A stretch of DNA of 40,722 bases from CAWEFA01 sp963808135 (GTDB taxonomy: Bacteria; Bacteroidota; Bacteroidia; Bacteroidales; DTGW01): contig CAWEFA010000147.1 in assembly GCA_963808135.1 (NCBI GenBank), forward strand, positions 1-40,722, written 5' to 3'. The stretch's first letter is position 1; each line of letters begins with the position of its first letter. The notes below the pieces were generated by a model. That model had not been told where the DNA came from, ran no database searches, and saw nothing but the letters and a program-made list of their open reading frames with translations. Of this stretch, positions 19,431-28,267 are shown one piece after another. Both the position numbers and the translations under genes were made by a program.

Positions 19431-19601
19431 TACAGAAATTTTTAAAAATTTTAATCCCTGTTATTTTTAATTCCTTACTGGAATTTGACTATATTTTTAT
19501 TTGAAACAAAAAAATTTTTTTTAATTAATATCATTTTGTAACGTTGCACTCTCATTTTGAAATAAGTAGTGTTTTAACATGTTTTTGATAAAGAATGGAT
19601 T

Positions 19602-21146
19602 ATGGCCATAAAGAAAAAAATTCTTGAGCTTCAGAAGAAAAGAGAAATTGTATCGATGGGCGGAGGTGAAAAAGCAATCGAAAAACAAGTTGCTATGGGT
19701 AAACTTACAGCCCGTGACAGAATTAATAAAATTCTCGACAAAGAATCGTTCCAGGAATACGATTTGTTTGTTCGGCATGATGCCCGTGATTTCGGGATGG
19801 ATAAAAAAGAGCTGCATGGCGATGGCGTTATCACCGGAACCGGGACAATAATTGGAAAACCGGTTAGTATTTTTGCACAGGATTTTACTGTTGTCGGAGG
19901 ATCGCTTGGCCGTATGCATGCAGGAAAAATCACAAAAATTATGGACCATGCGCTGAAAATGCGTATGCCGCTTATTGGGATTAACGATTCAGGCGGCGCC
20001 AGGATTCAGGAGGGTGTCAATTCTTTGGCGGGTTATGGCGAAATATTTTTCCGAAACACCATTGCATCCGGCGTAATTCCTCAAATTTCAGTGATACTTG
20101 GCCCGTGTGCCGGCGGGGCTGTTTATTCCCCCGCCCTTACCGATTTTGTTTTTGTTGTCGACAACATTTCAAAAATGTTTATTACAGGCCCTGAAGTTAT
20201 TAAAAGCGTACTGGGTGAGGAAATTAGCCAGGAAGATCTCGGTGGCGCGCGCGTGCACGCTGAAATTACCGGAAATGCCCATTTCTTTTCTAAAAGTGAG
20301 CAGGAATGTTTTCAGCAAATAAAAAAGCTGCTTTCTTTTATTCCCTGGCATAATGGCGAGAAAGCCCCAAAGATAAAAGCAAAGCTTCCAAAAACGGATT
20401 ATAATATTGAAACTATAATTCCTGATGATGCGAGGGAACCATACGATGTGCGCGACATAATCCGCGCCATAATTGACGATTCCTATTTTTTTGAAGTTCA
20501 CGAATTATGGGCTGCCAATGTTGTTATAGGTTTCGGACGATTAAACGGTGAAACTGCCGGTTTCATTGCAAACCAGCCTATGGTACTTGCGGGTGTTCTC
20601 GATGTTGACTCATCGGATAAAATTGCACGTTTTGTCCGTTACTGCGATGCATTCAATATTCCAATCGTTACACTTGTCGATATACCCGGCTATTTGCCCG
20701 GAATTGACCAGGAACATGCAGGCGTTATCAGGCATGGCGCTAAAATACTATATTCTTACAGCGAAGCAACAGTTCCAAAAATTACGGTTATTTTGCGCAA
20801 GGCTTATGGCGGAGGTTATATAGCAATGAATTCAAGGCATCTGCGCGCCGATTTTGTTTTTGCCTGGCCGTCAGCTGAGATTGCCGTTATGGGGCCCGAA
20901 GGGGCGGCCAATATTATTTTTCGCAAAGAAATAACTGAAGCTCCCGATCCGGAAGCCATGAGACAAGAAAAGGTTAAGGAATATGCCGAGAAATTTGCCA
21001 ATCCGTTTGTTGCGGCTTCGAAAGGCTACATCGATTCTGTTATAGAGCCTTCCGAAACCCGTAAATATATTATACACGCAATTGAAGTATCGGCAAACAA
21101 AGATGCCGGGATGCCAAAGAAAAAACACGGCATTCCACCATTTTAG
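19602..21146 (+). CDS. acyl-CoA carboxylase beta subunit (propionyl-/methylmalonyl-CoA type)
   Basis: 514 residues, the usual length of PccB/MmdA proteins. N- and C-terminal crotonase-like carboxyltransferase halves are visible: GGARIQEGVNSLAGYGEIF near 131-149, the GPCAGGAVYSPALTDF oxyanion region near 168-183, and DIPGYLPG plus AYGGGYIAMNS in the second half. It transfers carboxyl groups between biotin and propionyl-CoA/methylmalonyl-CoA. The biotin carrier follows after 12 bases. No biotin carboxylase or membrane decarboxylase subunit is present nearby, so the choice between a carboxylase and the sodium-pumping methylmalonyl-CoA decarboxylase is open. Start ATG at 19602. Confidence 0.9.
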   Translation: MAIKKKILELQKKREIVSMGGGEKAIEKQVAMGKLTARDRINKILDKESFQEYDLFVRHDARDFGMDKKELHGDGVITGTGTIIGKPVSIFAQDFTVVGGSLGRMHAGKITKIMDHALKMRMPLIGINDSGGARIQEGVNSLAGYGEIFFRNTIASGVIPQISVILGPCAGGAVYSPALTDFVFVVDNISKMFITGPEVIKSVLGEEISQEDLGGARVHAEITGNAHFFSKSEQECFQQIKKLLSFIPWHNGEKAPKIKAKLPKTDYNIETIIPDDAREPYDVRDIIRAIIDDSYFFEVHELWAANVVIGFGRLNGETAGFIANQPMVLAGVLDVDSSDKIARFVRYCDAFNIPIVTLVDIPGYLPGIDQEHAGVIRHGAKILYSYSEATVPKITVILRKAYGGGYIAMNSRHLRADFVFAWPSAEIAVMGPEGAANIIFRKEITEAPDPEAMRQEKVKEYAEKFANPFVAASKGYIDSVIEPSETRKYIIHAIEVSANKDAGMPKKKHGIPPF

Positions 21147-21158
21147 AAAACTGGTTTT

Positions 21159-21491
21159 ATGGATAAGAAAAATACCAATATACAAGGTGAACTTAAAATA
21201 TTGAAACTTGTGGATAGAGATTATAAAACCCTCTTTACCAAAAAGTTTGTTAACCGGAAAAAATATATAGCACCCGATCCAAAAAAAATGTATTCTTACA
21301 TCCCTGGCGCTATTCAAAAAATATTTGTTAAAAACGGCCAGAAAGTTAAAAAAGGCGATTCATTATTGATCCTGGAATCGATGAAAATGTTGAATATTGT
21401 TCGTGTTCCGTTCGAAGGTAAAATAAAGAAAATAAATGTCGTTATTGGGGAAAAGATTCCAAAAGACCATCTGATGGTTGAGTTTGAATAA
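21159..21491 (+). CDS. biotin carboxyl carrier protein (biotin/lipoyl domain)
   Basis: 110 residues. A basic N-terminal half is followed by a biotinyl domain of about 70 residues with ILESMKMLNI, where Lys76 is the biotinylation site. The usual AMKM is SMKM here, a known variant. A lysine-rich linker replaces the Pro/Ala-rich linker of many GcdC/MmdC proteins, and there is no N-terminal membrane anchor. It is coupled to the carboxyltransferase gene 12 bases upstream and carries CO2 for it. Confidence 0.88.
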   Translation: MDKKNTNIQGELKILKLVDRDYKTLFTKKFVNRKKYIAPDPKKMYSYIPGAIQKIFVKNGQKVKKGDSLLILESMKMLNIVRVPFEGKIKKINVVIGEKIPKDHLMVEFE

Positions 21492-21656
21492 ATTCCAGGT
21501 TCCTTTTTTCAAGTTTTAATTTCTCAACGTTAGAAGGTTTCTCAAAAATTATTTGACTTGCATTATGAATTTTTGTAATTTACACTAAAGTTTATTTGCG
21601 GGTTTCATAAAATCCGCTTAGAAAAAGCCTTAAATCCATAGTATTTACAAAACTTC

Positions 21657-22139
21657 ATGATTATGAAAAAAGTACTTATCACCATCGTTCTTATCAGTGC
21701 GGGTTTGATATTAATTGCGCAAAGCGCAACGCAAACCGATGATATGGCCAACTTGAAAAAGCAGGTTTCGTCATTAGAATACAAAAATGCTAAACTGGCT
21801 GTAGGTTTAAATGCATTGGCGAAAACCTCGAAAATAAACCATGATAGTATTATGGTGCATTTGAATGCAACTGATTTGAAAGTAACATCTTTATCCGATA
21901 CACTTGCAGTAAAGGATTCGCTTATTATGGCGCTAAAAGTTATTTCAGGGAAAAACAAATCGGAAATTAAAGCAATTCAAATTGTACATTTAATAATTTT
22001 CATACTCATACTTATTCTTGTTTTTGTAGTGTATTTAAAATTTCAGAAAAAATTTGAAATATTGAGCATGCAGGTTGAAGCCAATATTTTAAAAACGAAG
22101 GAAGAGCTTGAAAAGAAGATTGGTGAAATTAAAAAATAA
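21657..22139 (+). CDS. unknown membrane protein with coiled coils
   Basis: 160 residues. A signal peptide or N-terminal anchor (about 4-21) precedes a heptad-like region (MANLKKQVSSLEYKNAKLAVGLNAL), a central polar part, a strong membrane helix (about 109-128, LIIFILILILVFVVYL) and a C-terminal coiled coil (ILKTKEELEKKIGEIKK). I recognise no family. Two alternative starts exist at 21657 and 21663 (MIMKK). It stands alone, facing thyA, and stops 8 bases before thyA's stop. Confidence 0.6.
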   Translation: MIMKKVLITIVLISAGLILIAQSATQTDDMANLKKQVSSLEYKNAKLAVGLNALAKTSKINHDSIMVHLNATDLKVTSLSDTLAVKDSLIMALKVISGKNKSEIKAIQIVHLIIFILILILVFVVYLKFQKKFEILSMQVEANILKTKEELEKKIGEIKK

Positions 22140-22147
22140 AATATTTT

Positions 22148-22942
22148 TTAAACCGCAATATCTGCTTTTATATGCGGGTGTGGATCGTAGCCGATAAGCT
22201 CGAAATCTTCGAACCTGAAATCGAAAATATTTTTAACGTCAGGATTTATTTTCATTTGCGGAAGCTTACGGGGTTCGCGTGAAAGCTGGAGCTGAACCTG
22301 TTCCAGGTGGTTAAGGTAAATATGGGCATCGCCGAAGGTGTGGACGAAATCGCCAGGCTTAAGGTTTGTTACCTGTGCCACCATCATGGTAAGCAATGAA
22401 TATGAAGCGATATTAAAGGGTACGCCGATAAAAATATCAGCGCTGCGTTGGTATAATTGGCACGATAGCTTTCCATCCGCCACATAAAACTGGAAAATGG
22501 TATGACATGGCGGCAGTGCCATTTTTTCTATTTCTCCTACATTCCATGCGCTTACAATATGCCTGCGCGAATTGGGTTTGGTTTTAATCATTTCAATAAG
22601 GTTTGCAATCTGGTCAATATGCCGGCCATCGGCAGCAGGCCACGAACGCCACTGGTATCCGTATACCGGCCCAAGTTCGCCGTTTTTATCTGCCCATTCG
22701 TCCCAAATAGTAACCTTGTTGTCGCGAAGGTATTTTATATTCGTTTCACCTTTCAAAAACCACAACAATTCATGAATAATAGATCGTGTATGCAATTTTT
22801 TAGTCGTCAGCAAAGGAAAACCTTCTTCAAGGTTAAAGCGTGTTTGATAACCAAATACACTGATAGTGCCTGTTCCCGTCCGGTCGCTCTTACGGGCGCC
22901 ATGGTCAAGTACATGTTGCAACAAATCGAGATATTGCTTCAT
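22148..22942 (-). CDS. thyA: thymidylate synthase
   Basis: 264 residues, exactly the length of E. coli ThyA. It converts dUMP to dTMP with methylene-tetrahydrofolate. Seen: SDRTGTGTISVFG near residue 19, the active-site Cys146 in LPPCHTIFQFYV, RSADIFIGVPFNIASYSLL, and DAHIYLNHLEQVQ. The C-terminus is IKADIAV. No dihydrofolate reductase gene follows within the window, although the two are often paired in Bacteroidetes. Confidence 0.97.
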   Translation of the reverse strand: MKQYLDLLQHVLDHGARKSDRTGTGTISVFGYQTRFNLEEGFPLLTTKKLHTRSIIHELLWFLKGETNIKYLRDNKVTIWDEWADKNGELGPVYGYQWRSWPAADGRHIDQIANLIEMIKTKPNSRRHIVSAWNVGEIEKMALPPCHTIFQFYVADGKLSCQLYQRSADIFIGVPFNIASYSLLTMMVAQVTNLKPGDFVHTFGDAHIYLNHLEQVQLQLSREPRKLPQMKINPDVKNIFDFRFEDFELIGYDPHPHIKADIAV

Positions 22943-23080
22943 AAATTAAATATTGATAATTTGTGGTTGCCTGTTCATGCCAAAATTATCAAAACAATTA
23001 CAAATAGCTTGTGAAAAAGCATCTGATTTTTCAACTTTCCGATCTTTTTATTGCTACTGACATGTAGTTTTAGGGATAAT

Positions 23081-23359
23081 CCGGAGTTAAAGGGTTTCTC
23101 CAATAATAAATGTTTTTATGTTTATCGCCAAAGGTTCTCGGCTATTTGCCGTAAAGGATTTATTTGCAATCTCTATCAATATGCACAAATATAACATAAA
23201 CTTGATGAACTACAAAAACCACTGAAACCCTTATGGAATATAGCCGATGTTAGCTGCCGGTAATAATTCCTATCTCGCGCGGATTTAACGAAGTGTAAGC
23301 CATGCTAAATTTAAACCCTTGAAAGGCTCAAGGCTTATTTGTCTTGAGCCATTTTTTTT
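23081..23359 (+). ncRNA. candidate small RNA ending at a strong terminator (unidentified)
   Basis: The 555 bases between thyA (minus) and the glycosidase gene (minus) hold no open frame. They contain a plus-strand rho-independent terminator at 23325-23359, for which no plus-strand gene exists after 22139. Upstream, aagggtttc (23090-23098) can pair perfectly with gaaaccctt (23224-23232) or with aaaccctt (23313-23320), giving alternative long-range stems, and a small cggc/gccg hairpin lies at 23139-23151. This suggests a structured transcript of about 250-280 nt. It lacks the hallmark sequences of tmRNA, RNase P RNA or SRP RNA. 6S RNA is possible but not shown. The 5' end given is a guess based on the first pairing. 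Confidence 0.4.
23325..23359 (+). terminator. rho-independent terminator with no plus-strand gene upstream
   Basis: An 8-bp GC-containing stem (ggctcaag at 23325-23332, cttgagcc at 23343-23350) has a 10-base loop and is followed by a run of eight T. It is oriented for plus-strand transcription. In the opposite direction the stem is not followed by T. Confidence 0.8.
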
Positions 23360-23497
23360 GCTGCTTGTAATTTTTATTTTTAATTATCAGGATAAAAAAT
23401 AGCCCAAATTGAAAACTTTAACTGTAAAGGTTTTTAAATATCTTTTTGAGAAGAAAAAATTATCAAATTCGTCTTATCTGAGTTTTCATTTTAGCAG

Positions 23498-24595
23498 CTA
23501 TTTCAAAGCATTGCCAACAGGATAAACCAATTGAGGATGGTTTTTATAAAAAGCATTGGTTGCGACACAAATATTTTCAATTAAACCAAGTCCATCGTTT
23601 TGTGGGGTTTTCCAACCACAAACCCCGTTGAAGCCATTAAGGTAAGCATTTTCATACATTTGAACAAGAGTTTGACAGATAAATGGATCGCATGCATCCA
23701 AACCCTGTGTTTCACCTATTATCACGGGCCGATCGCTTATTTTCCAATATGATGTTGTATGTTGATAGGGTGAGGAAAAATATTTTGTTTGCCAGGGATA
23801 CCAGTGTATCTGGTAAAAATCCAAATATGCTTTCGGATCGTTATAAACCAATTGTAAAGCCGAATCGCTCCAACAATTGCCGGCATTCGGCCCAGCATCA
23901 GTAGTATATATATCACTGTTCCATTTTACACTTGAAGCGCCCGTAGTTACAGGTTTGTTGCTATTTTTATGTATTGCCGATGCACACAGCGCATGCAAGA
24001 GTTGAACAGATTGTCTTGGAAACATACCGTCTTCTTCTTTCTCAAATATCCATTCCGGTTCATTACAAATTTCCCAACCCAATATATAGGGTTCGTTATT
24101 ATATCTTTTAACTAACGGGATAAGAAAATTATCGACATAGCTGATTATATTTTTTTGATTTTTCAATAAGTTTCGATATTTCTTATAAGTCGATTGCGTG
24201 TTTTTAACCATTTCAAACGACCATAAAGAAGGCAGGATATAAATCTTTTTCGACTTTGAAATTGCAATCAACGAATCCATATCTGTCCAAAATTGAGCGT
24301 TGACGCCTGTTACATATCCGCTGTCATTAACGGTTGGGCTCAGCAAGCCGGAACAATGAATCCAGATTCTGACAAGGTTTATTTTATTGTCTGCATATTT
24401 TTGAAATTCATTATTCCACCAGGAGTAATTAAAGTGTCCGCCAAAATCATTAAAATAATGCCATGGGGTATTAATTCCGTTGAACCAAATTTGTTTGCCC
24501 TCAACAACAAAAATATTTTTATTGATGCTTACATTTTGCGAATGTATTGGGCTTAGTAAATTCAATAAGTAAAAGAATAATATTGTTCTTTTCAT
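23498..24595 (-). CDS. secreted GH5-like glycoside hydrolase (mannanase/cellulase clan)
   Basis: About 365 residues from the ATG at 24595, which gives a good signal peptide (MKRTILFFYLLNLLSPIHSQ); the frame also opens 10 codons earlier at 24625. The (beta/alpha)8 clan A signs are present: GINTPWHYFNDFG near the start, NLVRIWIH, the acid/base Glu in LGWEICNEPEW (residue 189 counted from 24625) and the nucleophile Glu in PVIIGETQG (residue 305), with DFYQIHWYPW between. It probably hydrolyses beta-mannan or beta-glucan outside the cytoplasm. No carbohydrate-binding module, sus genes or sorting domain is seen. Confidence 0.8.
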   Translation of the reverse strand: MKRTILFFYLLNLLSPIHSQNVSINKNIFVVEGKQIWFNGINTPWHYFNDFGGHFNYSWWNNEFQKYADNKINLVRIWIHCSGLLSPTVNDSGYVTGVNAQFWTDMDSLIAISKSKKIYILPSLWSFEMVKNTQSTYKKYRNLLKNQKNIISYVDNFLIPLVKRYNNEPYILGWEICNEPEWIFEKEEDGMFPRQSVQLLHALCASAIHKNSNKPVTTGASSVKWNSDIYTTDAGPNAGNCWSDSALQLVYNDPKAYLDFYQIHWYPWQTKYFSSPYQHTTSYWKISDRPVIIGETQGLDACDPFICQTLVQMYENAYLNGFNGVCGWKTPQNDGLGLIENICVATNAFYKNHPQLVYPVGNALK

Positions 24596-24766
24596 TTTGT
24601 AATACGTTAAATTAAACAAGCGCAATTGAATTTGCAGATTATATGTATTAAATAATTATGCATGTATACTAAGTTAAACATTTTATTGGGCAATACAAAA
24701 TTATTTACACAGTTGTTCTATGATTTTGATTATTGATGTTGGAAAGTTTAAATAAATTTTCAAAGC

Positions 24767-25222
24767 CTAAATGAAAGGCGACTCGGTATTTGCTACTAAT
24801 AATTCCTGTAATGTAATTTTTCCGGTAGTATTAAAATTTGAAATCCTTGCTATTTTATTTTCCACTTTATGTATAAAATTCCAACATGTTATCTGGCGAA
24901 TATCCAAGTCTCTTGACAAATCGTTTAACGAAATTTCTTTTTTATTGAAAAAAACCTGATAAGCTATAAAAAACGCTTTGTTTAATGGGAATTTAATGTT
25001 ATGAAATAAAGTATTTGAAGTAGCGGATTCTTCATTTTTACAACGTGTACACCTGCGGGAAAAAGGTACTTTGCCATCGCAATAATTATCATTTCCGCAT
25101 TTGCGACAGATAAAACCGTTAACCCACTTCAATTCAGATAATAATTGTAAACATTTATTGTTGTCATGAAAAAATTCTTCAATTTGTGAATCACTTAATC
25201 TTTCACCGGCTAACATTAACAT
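24767..25222 (-). CDS. IS1595-type transposase zinc-ribbon protein, no catalytic domain
   Basis: 151 residues. The N-terminal ribbon has Cys39-Cys42 (ICRKC) and Cys58-Cys61 (CTRC), spaced as in the zinc-ribbon domain of IS1595/ISXO2 transposases. A helix-turn-helix-like part follows (ISLNDLSRDLDIRQITCWNFIHKVENKIAR). The DDE domain that normally follows is absent: the frame ends at TESPFI, and the next 140 bases downstream do not continue it. It may be a remnant of an insertion sequence or a domesticated DNA-binding protein; stand-alone copies occur in Bacteroidetes. No terminal inverted repeats were found around it. Confidence 0.65.
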   Translation of the reverse strand: MLMLAGERLSDSQIEEFFHDNNKCLQLLSELKWVNGFICRKCGNDNYCDGKVPFSRRCTRCKNEESATSNTLFHNIKFPLNKAFFIAYQVFFNKKEISLNDLSRDLDIRQITCWNFIHKVENKIARISNFNTTGKITLQELLVANTESPFI

Positions 25223-25405
25223 ACGTACATAATTTATTACAAATGTATTAAAAATTAGTGATATTAAAATGTCAAGCTATTATTATTGGCAATTAATATT
25301 GAATTAGAACAGATCAATATTTTACATGTTTAAAAATCATCAATTAATTTATCATGATTTATAATTTAGTTAAAAAAGAATATATTCGCAGTATATTTTA
25401 TTAAA

Positions 25406-25879
25406 ATGAAAACATTTCTACGTTTGGCATATATTTTAATGCTATCCATGATATTAAGCTGTAACCCGGGAAAAAATAATAGTTCATCGGCACAGAACAG
25501 CAAAGTTGAAAACAATGGAACGATTATCCCGCTTTCAGATCAGATATTTAAAGAAAAGGTATATAACTACGAAGCCAATAAAAATTGGAAATATGAAGGA
25601 AAGTTGCCTTGCATTATTGATTTCTATGCCGATTGGTGCAGGCCTTGTCGCTTTATCTCGCCTATTATTGAAGAAATAGCCAAAACATACGCAGGTAAAA
25701 TATTAGTTTACAATGTCAACACTGATTATGAAGTTAAACTTTCAATTCAGTTAGATGTGGAAAGCCTTCCTACTGTTTTATTCATTCCTATGAAAGGCGA
25801 ACCAAAGGTTTGTATCGGGGTTTACCCGAAAAAAGACTATTTTCAATATGCAAATGATTTATTGACTGGTAAAAAATAG
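25406..25879 (+). CDS. thioredoxin-fold lipoprotein
   Basis: 157 residues. The N-terminus ends MILSC, giving a lipoprotein Cys19, and a Ser/Asn-rich linker of about 20 residues follows. The thioredoxin fold begins near residue 43 with FYADWCRPCRFISP (active Cys78 and Cys81) and has the cis-Pro in LDVESLPTVLFI. It is probably an envelope thiol-disulfide oxidoreductase. The Bacteroidetes TlpA-like proteins are larger, so this is closer to plain thioredoxin. It is monocistronic. Confidence 0.88.
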   Translation: MKTFLRLAYILMLSMILSCNPGKNNSSSAQNSKVENNGTIIPLSDQIFKEKVYNYEANKNWKYEGKLPCIIDFYADWCRPCRFISPIIEEIAKTYAGKILVYNVNTDYEVKLSIQLDVESLPTVLFIPMKGEPKVCIGVYPKKDYFQYANDLLTGKK

Positions 25880-25954
25880 TCCTTTCGTTTCCATATTATC
25901 TAACCAATCCTAATCTTTTGTGGGCTTTCAGGTATTTAAGAATGTGTTCTTGTA

Positions 25955-26869
25955 TTATGCCCTTGGATGAAACCTGATTATTGCATCCCTAAGGTATTCA
26001 TTGTCTAAATGTGTATATATTTCCGTTGAAAGAATGCTTTCATGTCCGAGCATTTCTTGCACTGCCCTTAAATCGGCCCCTCTATCAACCATATGCGAAG
26101 CAAAGGAATGCCTGAAAGTATGAGGGCCAATGTTTTTCTTTAACATAATAGTATCTGCCAGCTTATTTATTATCATAAATATCATATTTCGCGACAGCTT
26201 ATTTCCCCTGTTGTTTAAAAAGACAAGGTTTTCACTTTCTTTTTTGATTTTGTGCAATAAACTATTCCTATCAGGCAGATAATTTTTTATTTCCTTAACT
26301 GCCCTTTCGCTTATAGGAACTAATCTTTCCTTATCGCCTTTGCCAATAACTTTTATAAAACCCATATCAAAAAATAAATCAGATAACCTGAGTTTTATCA
26401 ATTCGGAAACCCGAAGGCCGCAACTATATAATGTCTCCAAAATTGCTTTATTTCTTCTTCCGGCAGGTTTGCTCATGTCTATTGCAGCCATTAAAGCATC
26501 TATTTCATCAATTGACAGAACTGTTGGTAATCTTTTCCCTATTCTTGGGGATTCAATAAGCGACGACGGATCGGTTTCAATAATATCTTCAAGCAACAAA
26601 AATTTATAAAACGAACGAATACCCGATAAAATGCGGGTTTGAGACCTTGCACTTATGCCTTCTTTATTTATACATTCCAAAAAATCCCGTATATCAGTAT
26701 GGCTTACTTTTTCAGGGAAAATATTTTTTCCTGACTGTTCAATAAAATTTTCCAATTTTGTCAGATCGTTTTTATATGCTTCAATTGAATTTACAGAAAG
26801 CGACCTTTCCAACTTCAGATAATTTTTGAATTCATATATAGCTTCATCCCATTTCATAATTTTCAACAA
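25955..26869 (-). CDS. xerD: tyrosine recombinase XerD
   Basis: 304 residues from 26869; a second ATG at 26857 (MKWDEA) is equally plausible. An N-terminal SAM-like core-binding domain (about 6-95) is followed by the catalytic domain. The residues are Arg153 (GLRVSEL), Lys177 (GKGDKERLVP), His250 and Arg253 (HTFRHSFASH), His276 (LGHES) and the nucleophile Tyr285 (IYTH). XerD with XerC resolves chromosome dimers at dif. No mobile element is adjacent, and the protein lacks the long N-terminus of phage integrases, so the housekeeping role is favoured. Confidence 0.92.
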   Translation of the reverse strand: MLKIMKWDEAIYEFKNYLKLERSLSVNSIEAYKNDLTKLENFIEQSGKNIFPEKVSHTDIRDFLECINKEGISARSQTRILSGIRSFYKFLLLEDIIETDPSSLIESPRIGKRLPTVLSIDEIDALMAAIDMSKPAGRRNKAILETLYSCGLRVSELIKLRLSDLFFDMGFIKVIGKGDKERLVPISERAVKEIKNYLPDRNSLLHKIKKESENLVFLNNRGNKLSRNMIFMIINKLADTIMLKKNIGPHTFRHSFASHMVDRGADLRAVQEMLGHESILSTEIYTHLDNEYLRDAIIRFHPRA

Positions 26870-27060
26870 TCATTAGTTTGTATAAGCTATTCATGTAATT
26901 TTGCAAAAAGACATAATCTAATTGTGTTATAATTAATATATTATGGTGCAAATAAATTTTATAAATTTAGGATCAAAAATAACAAACAGTAAATTAAAAT
27001 AAATACTAAACGAAAGATATTAATAATATCAATCTGCCATTCAAGTTTGGGAATAAGCTT

Positions 27061-27771
27061 ATGTCAAATAATCATTTCGATTTTAAAAAATTTACGATTC
27101 ATCAAAACAAATGCTCGATGAAAGTTGGCACTGACGGGGTTTTACTTGGCGCTTGGACCGATATAAATAATGCAAAGAAAATCCTTGATGTTGGCGCCGG
27201 GACAGCTTTAATTGCAATTATGCTTGCCCAACGCTCGAATGCGAATATTGAAGGGGTTGAAATAGACGGCGTATCATATAAGCAAGCGGTTGAAAACGTT
27301 GACAACTGTGCTTGGAAAGACAGGATTAAGCTTCATCACACATCATTTCAATCATTTTATTCAAATACAAATGCAAAATTCGATTTGATTGTAAGTAACC
27401 CGCCGTTTTTCATTAACAGTCTTAAATCCGTTGATAATTCAAGAAACTTTGCCAGGCACGACCAGGGATTGTCCCACAATCAACTTCTCCAGGGATCGTC
27501 AATGATTATAGCGCCAAACGGAAAATTATCGGTAATCATGCCTTATAACGAAGGTTGCAAATTAATTTCAGATGCCGCTAAATTCAACCTGTTTTGCTTA
27601 CGTAAAACTTTTGTTAGGGCAAAACCTGGTGGGCATGTTAAGCGAATGTTAATTGAATTTTCTAAGATACCCGCTCCCTGCTCTGAAAATAACATGGATA
27701 TTGAAAACGCTTCAGGCGGTTATTCCGATAGTTATAAGAAAATAACAAAGGATTTTTACCTGGCATTTTAG
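27061..27771 (+). CDS. trmN6: tRNA1(Val) (adenine37-N6)-methyltransferase
   Basis: 236 residues. A class I SAM methyltransferase with LDVGAGTALIAIMLAQR near 43-59 and the adenine-N6 catalytic motif SNPPFF near 113-118. The opening FDFKKFTIHQNKCSMKVGTDGVLLGAW is typical of TrmN6 (YfiC). It methylates A37 of tRNA1(Val). It is divergent from xerD, with a 191-base gap that must hold both promoters. Confidence 0.9.
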   Translation: MSNNHFDFKKFTIHQNKCSMKVGTDGVLLGAWTDINNAKKILDVGAGTALIAIMLAQRSNANIEGVEIDGVSYKQAVENVDNCAWKDRIKLHHTSFQSFYSNTNAKFDLIVSNPPFFINSLKSVDNSRNFARHDQGLSHNQLLQGSSMIIAPNGKLSVIMPYNEGCKLISDAAKFNLFCLRKTFVRAKPGGHVKRMLIEFSKIPAPCSENNMDIENASGGYSDSYKKITKDFYLAF

Positions 27772-27842
27772 CTAAAGGTTCAAGAAATGCTATTCATTGG
27801 TCATTTCAAACAATTGAAAAATTTTCTGCTTCTCGAATTAGG

Positions 27843-28126
27843 TCATGGGTTAAAACGGCTGATTACTCCGTTTCCATATGTGCCACTTCTGTAATAATGC
27901 CTTTCTATGTACATTCCTATAACATTGTCATGAATGTCGGTATCTCTGGAATAACAGATGGTTTTTCGGTTTAGCCTTTTTATGTGTGTCCTAAAGTTTA
28001 GGTTTTTCCTTTCGATTTTCCAAGTCTGATCCTTGCCAATTACATGTTTATCTTCCGGCAGTAAGCTTGAATAAGCGCCCCAATCATCTGTATAGTAACG
28101 ATTGATTGGGATATTGGACAAACGAT
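27843..28126 (-). pseudogene. IS1-family transposase, 3' part only
   Basis: The minus-strand frame carries the C-terminal part of an IS1-type (InsB-like) transposase: YYTDDWGAYSSLLPEDKH with the second catalytic Asp, then the IERKNLNFRTHIKRLNRKTICYS block with the catalytic Glu and Arg-rich motif, and IHDNVIGMYIERHYY. The N-terminal zinc-finger and first Asp region are missing: on the 5' side the frame runs straight into GC-rich foreign sequence. The truncation coincides with the change of base composition in the window. No IS1 terminal repeat could be confirmed at the 3' side. Confidence 0.8.
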
Positions 28127-28165
28127 GGCTGCCTGCCCGGCAGAGCCGGGACATCTCCCTCAGGA
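28118..28165. other. composition break, probable assembly junction
   Basis: To the left are AT-rich Bacteroidetes genes, to the right GC-rich genes of a different phylum. A GC-rich palindrome (cccggcagagccggg, 28135-28149) lies within the transition. The transposase frame ceases to resemble IS1 at about 28,126, and the desaturase stop on the right is at 28,268. No short direct repeat marking an integration event is evident. Confidence 0.75.
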
Positions 28166-28267
28166 ATTAGTGACTGCCACTTCGCGCTTCCATACGCGCA
28201 TAGCGATGAGCTTAAGAATGTTTGGGCAGGATGAGCGGGTCAACAAGGGTTGTGAAGTTACGTTCCG

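Noticed and set aside
25955..26869. Phage or integron integrase
   Set aside because: Length, motif spacing and absence of phage genes fit housekeeping XerD.
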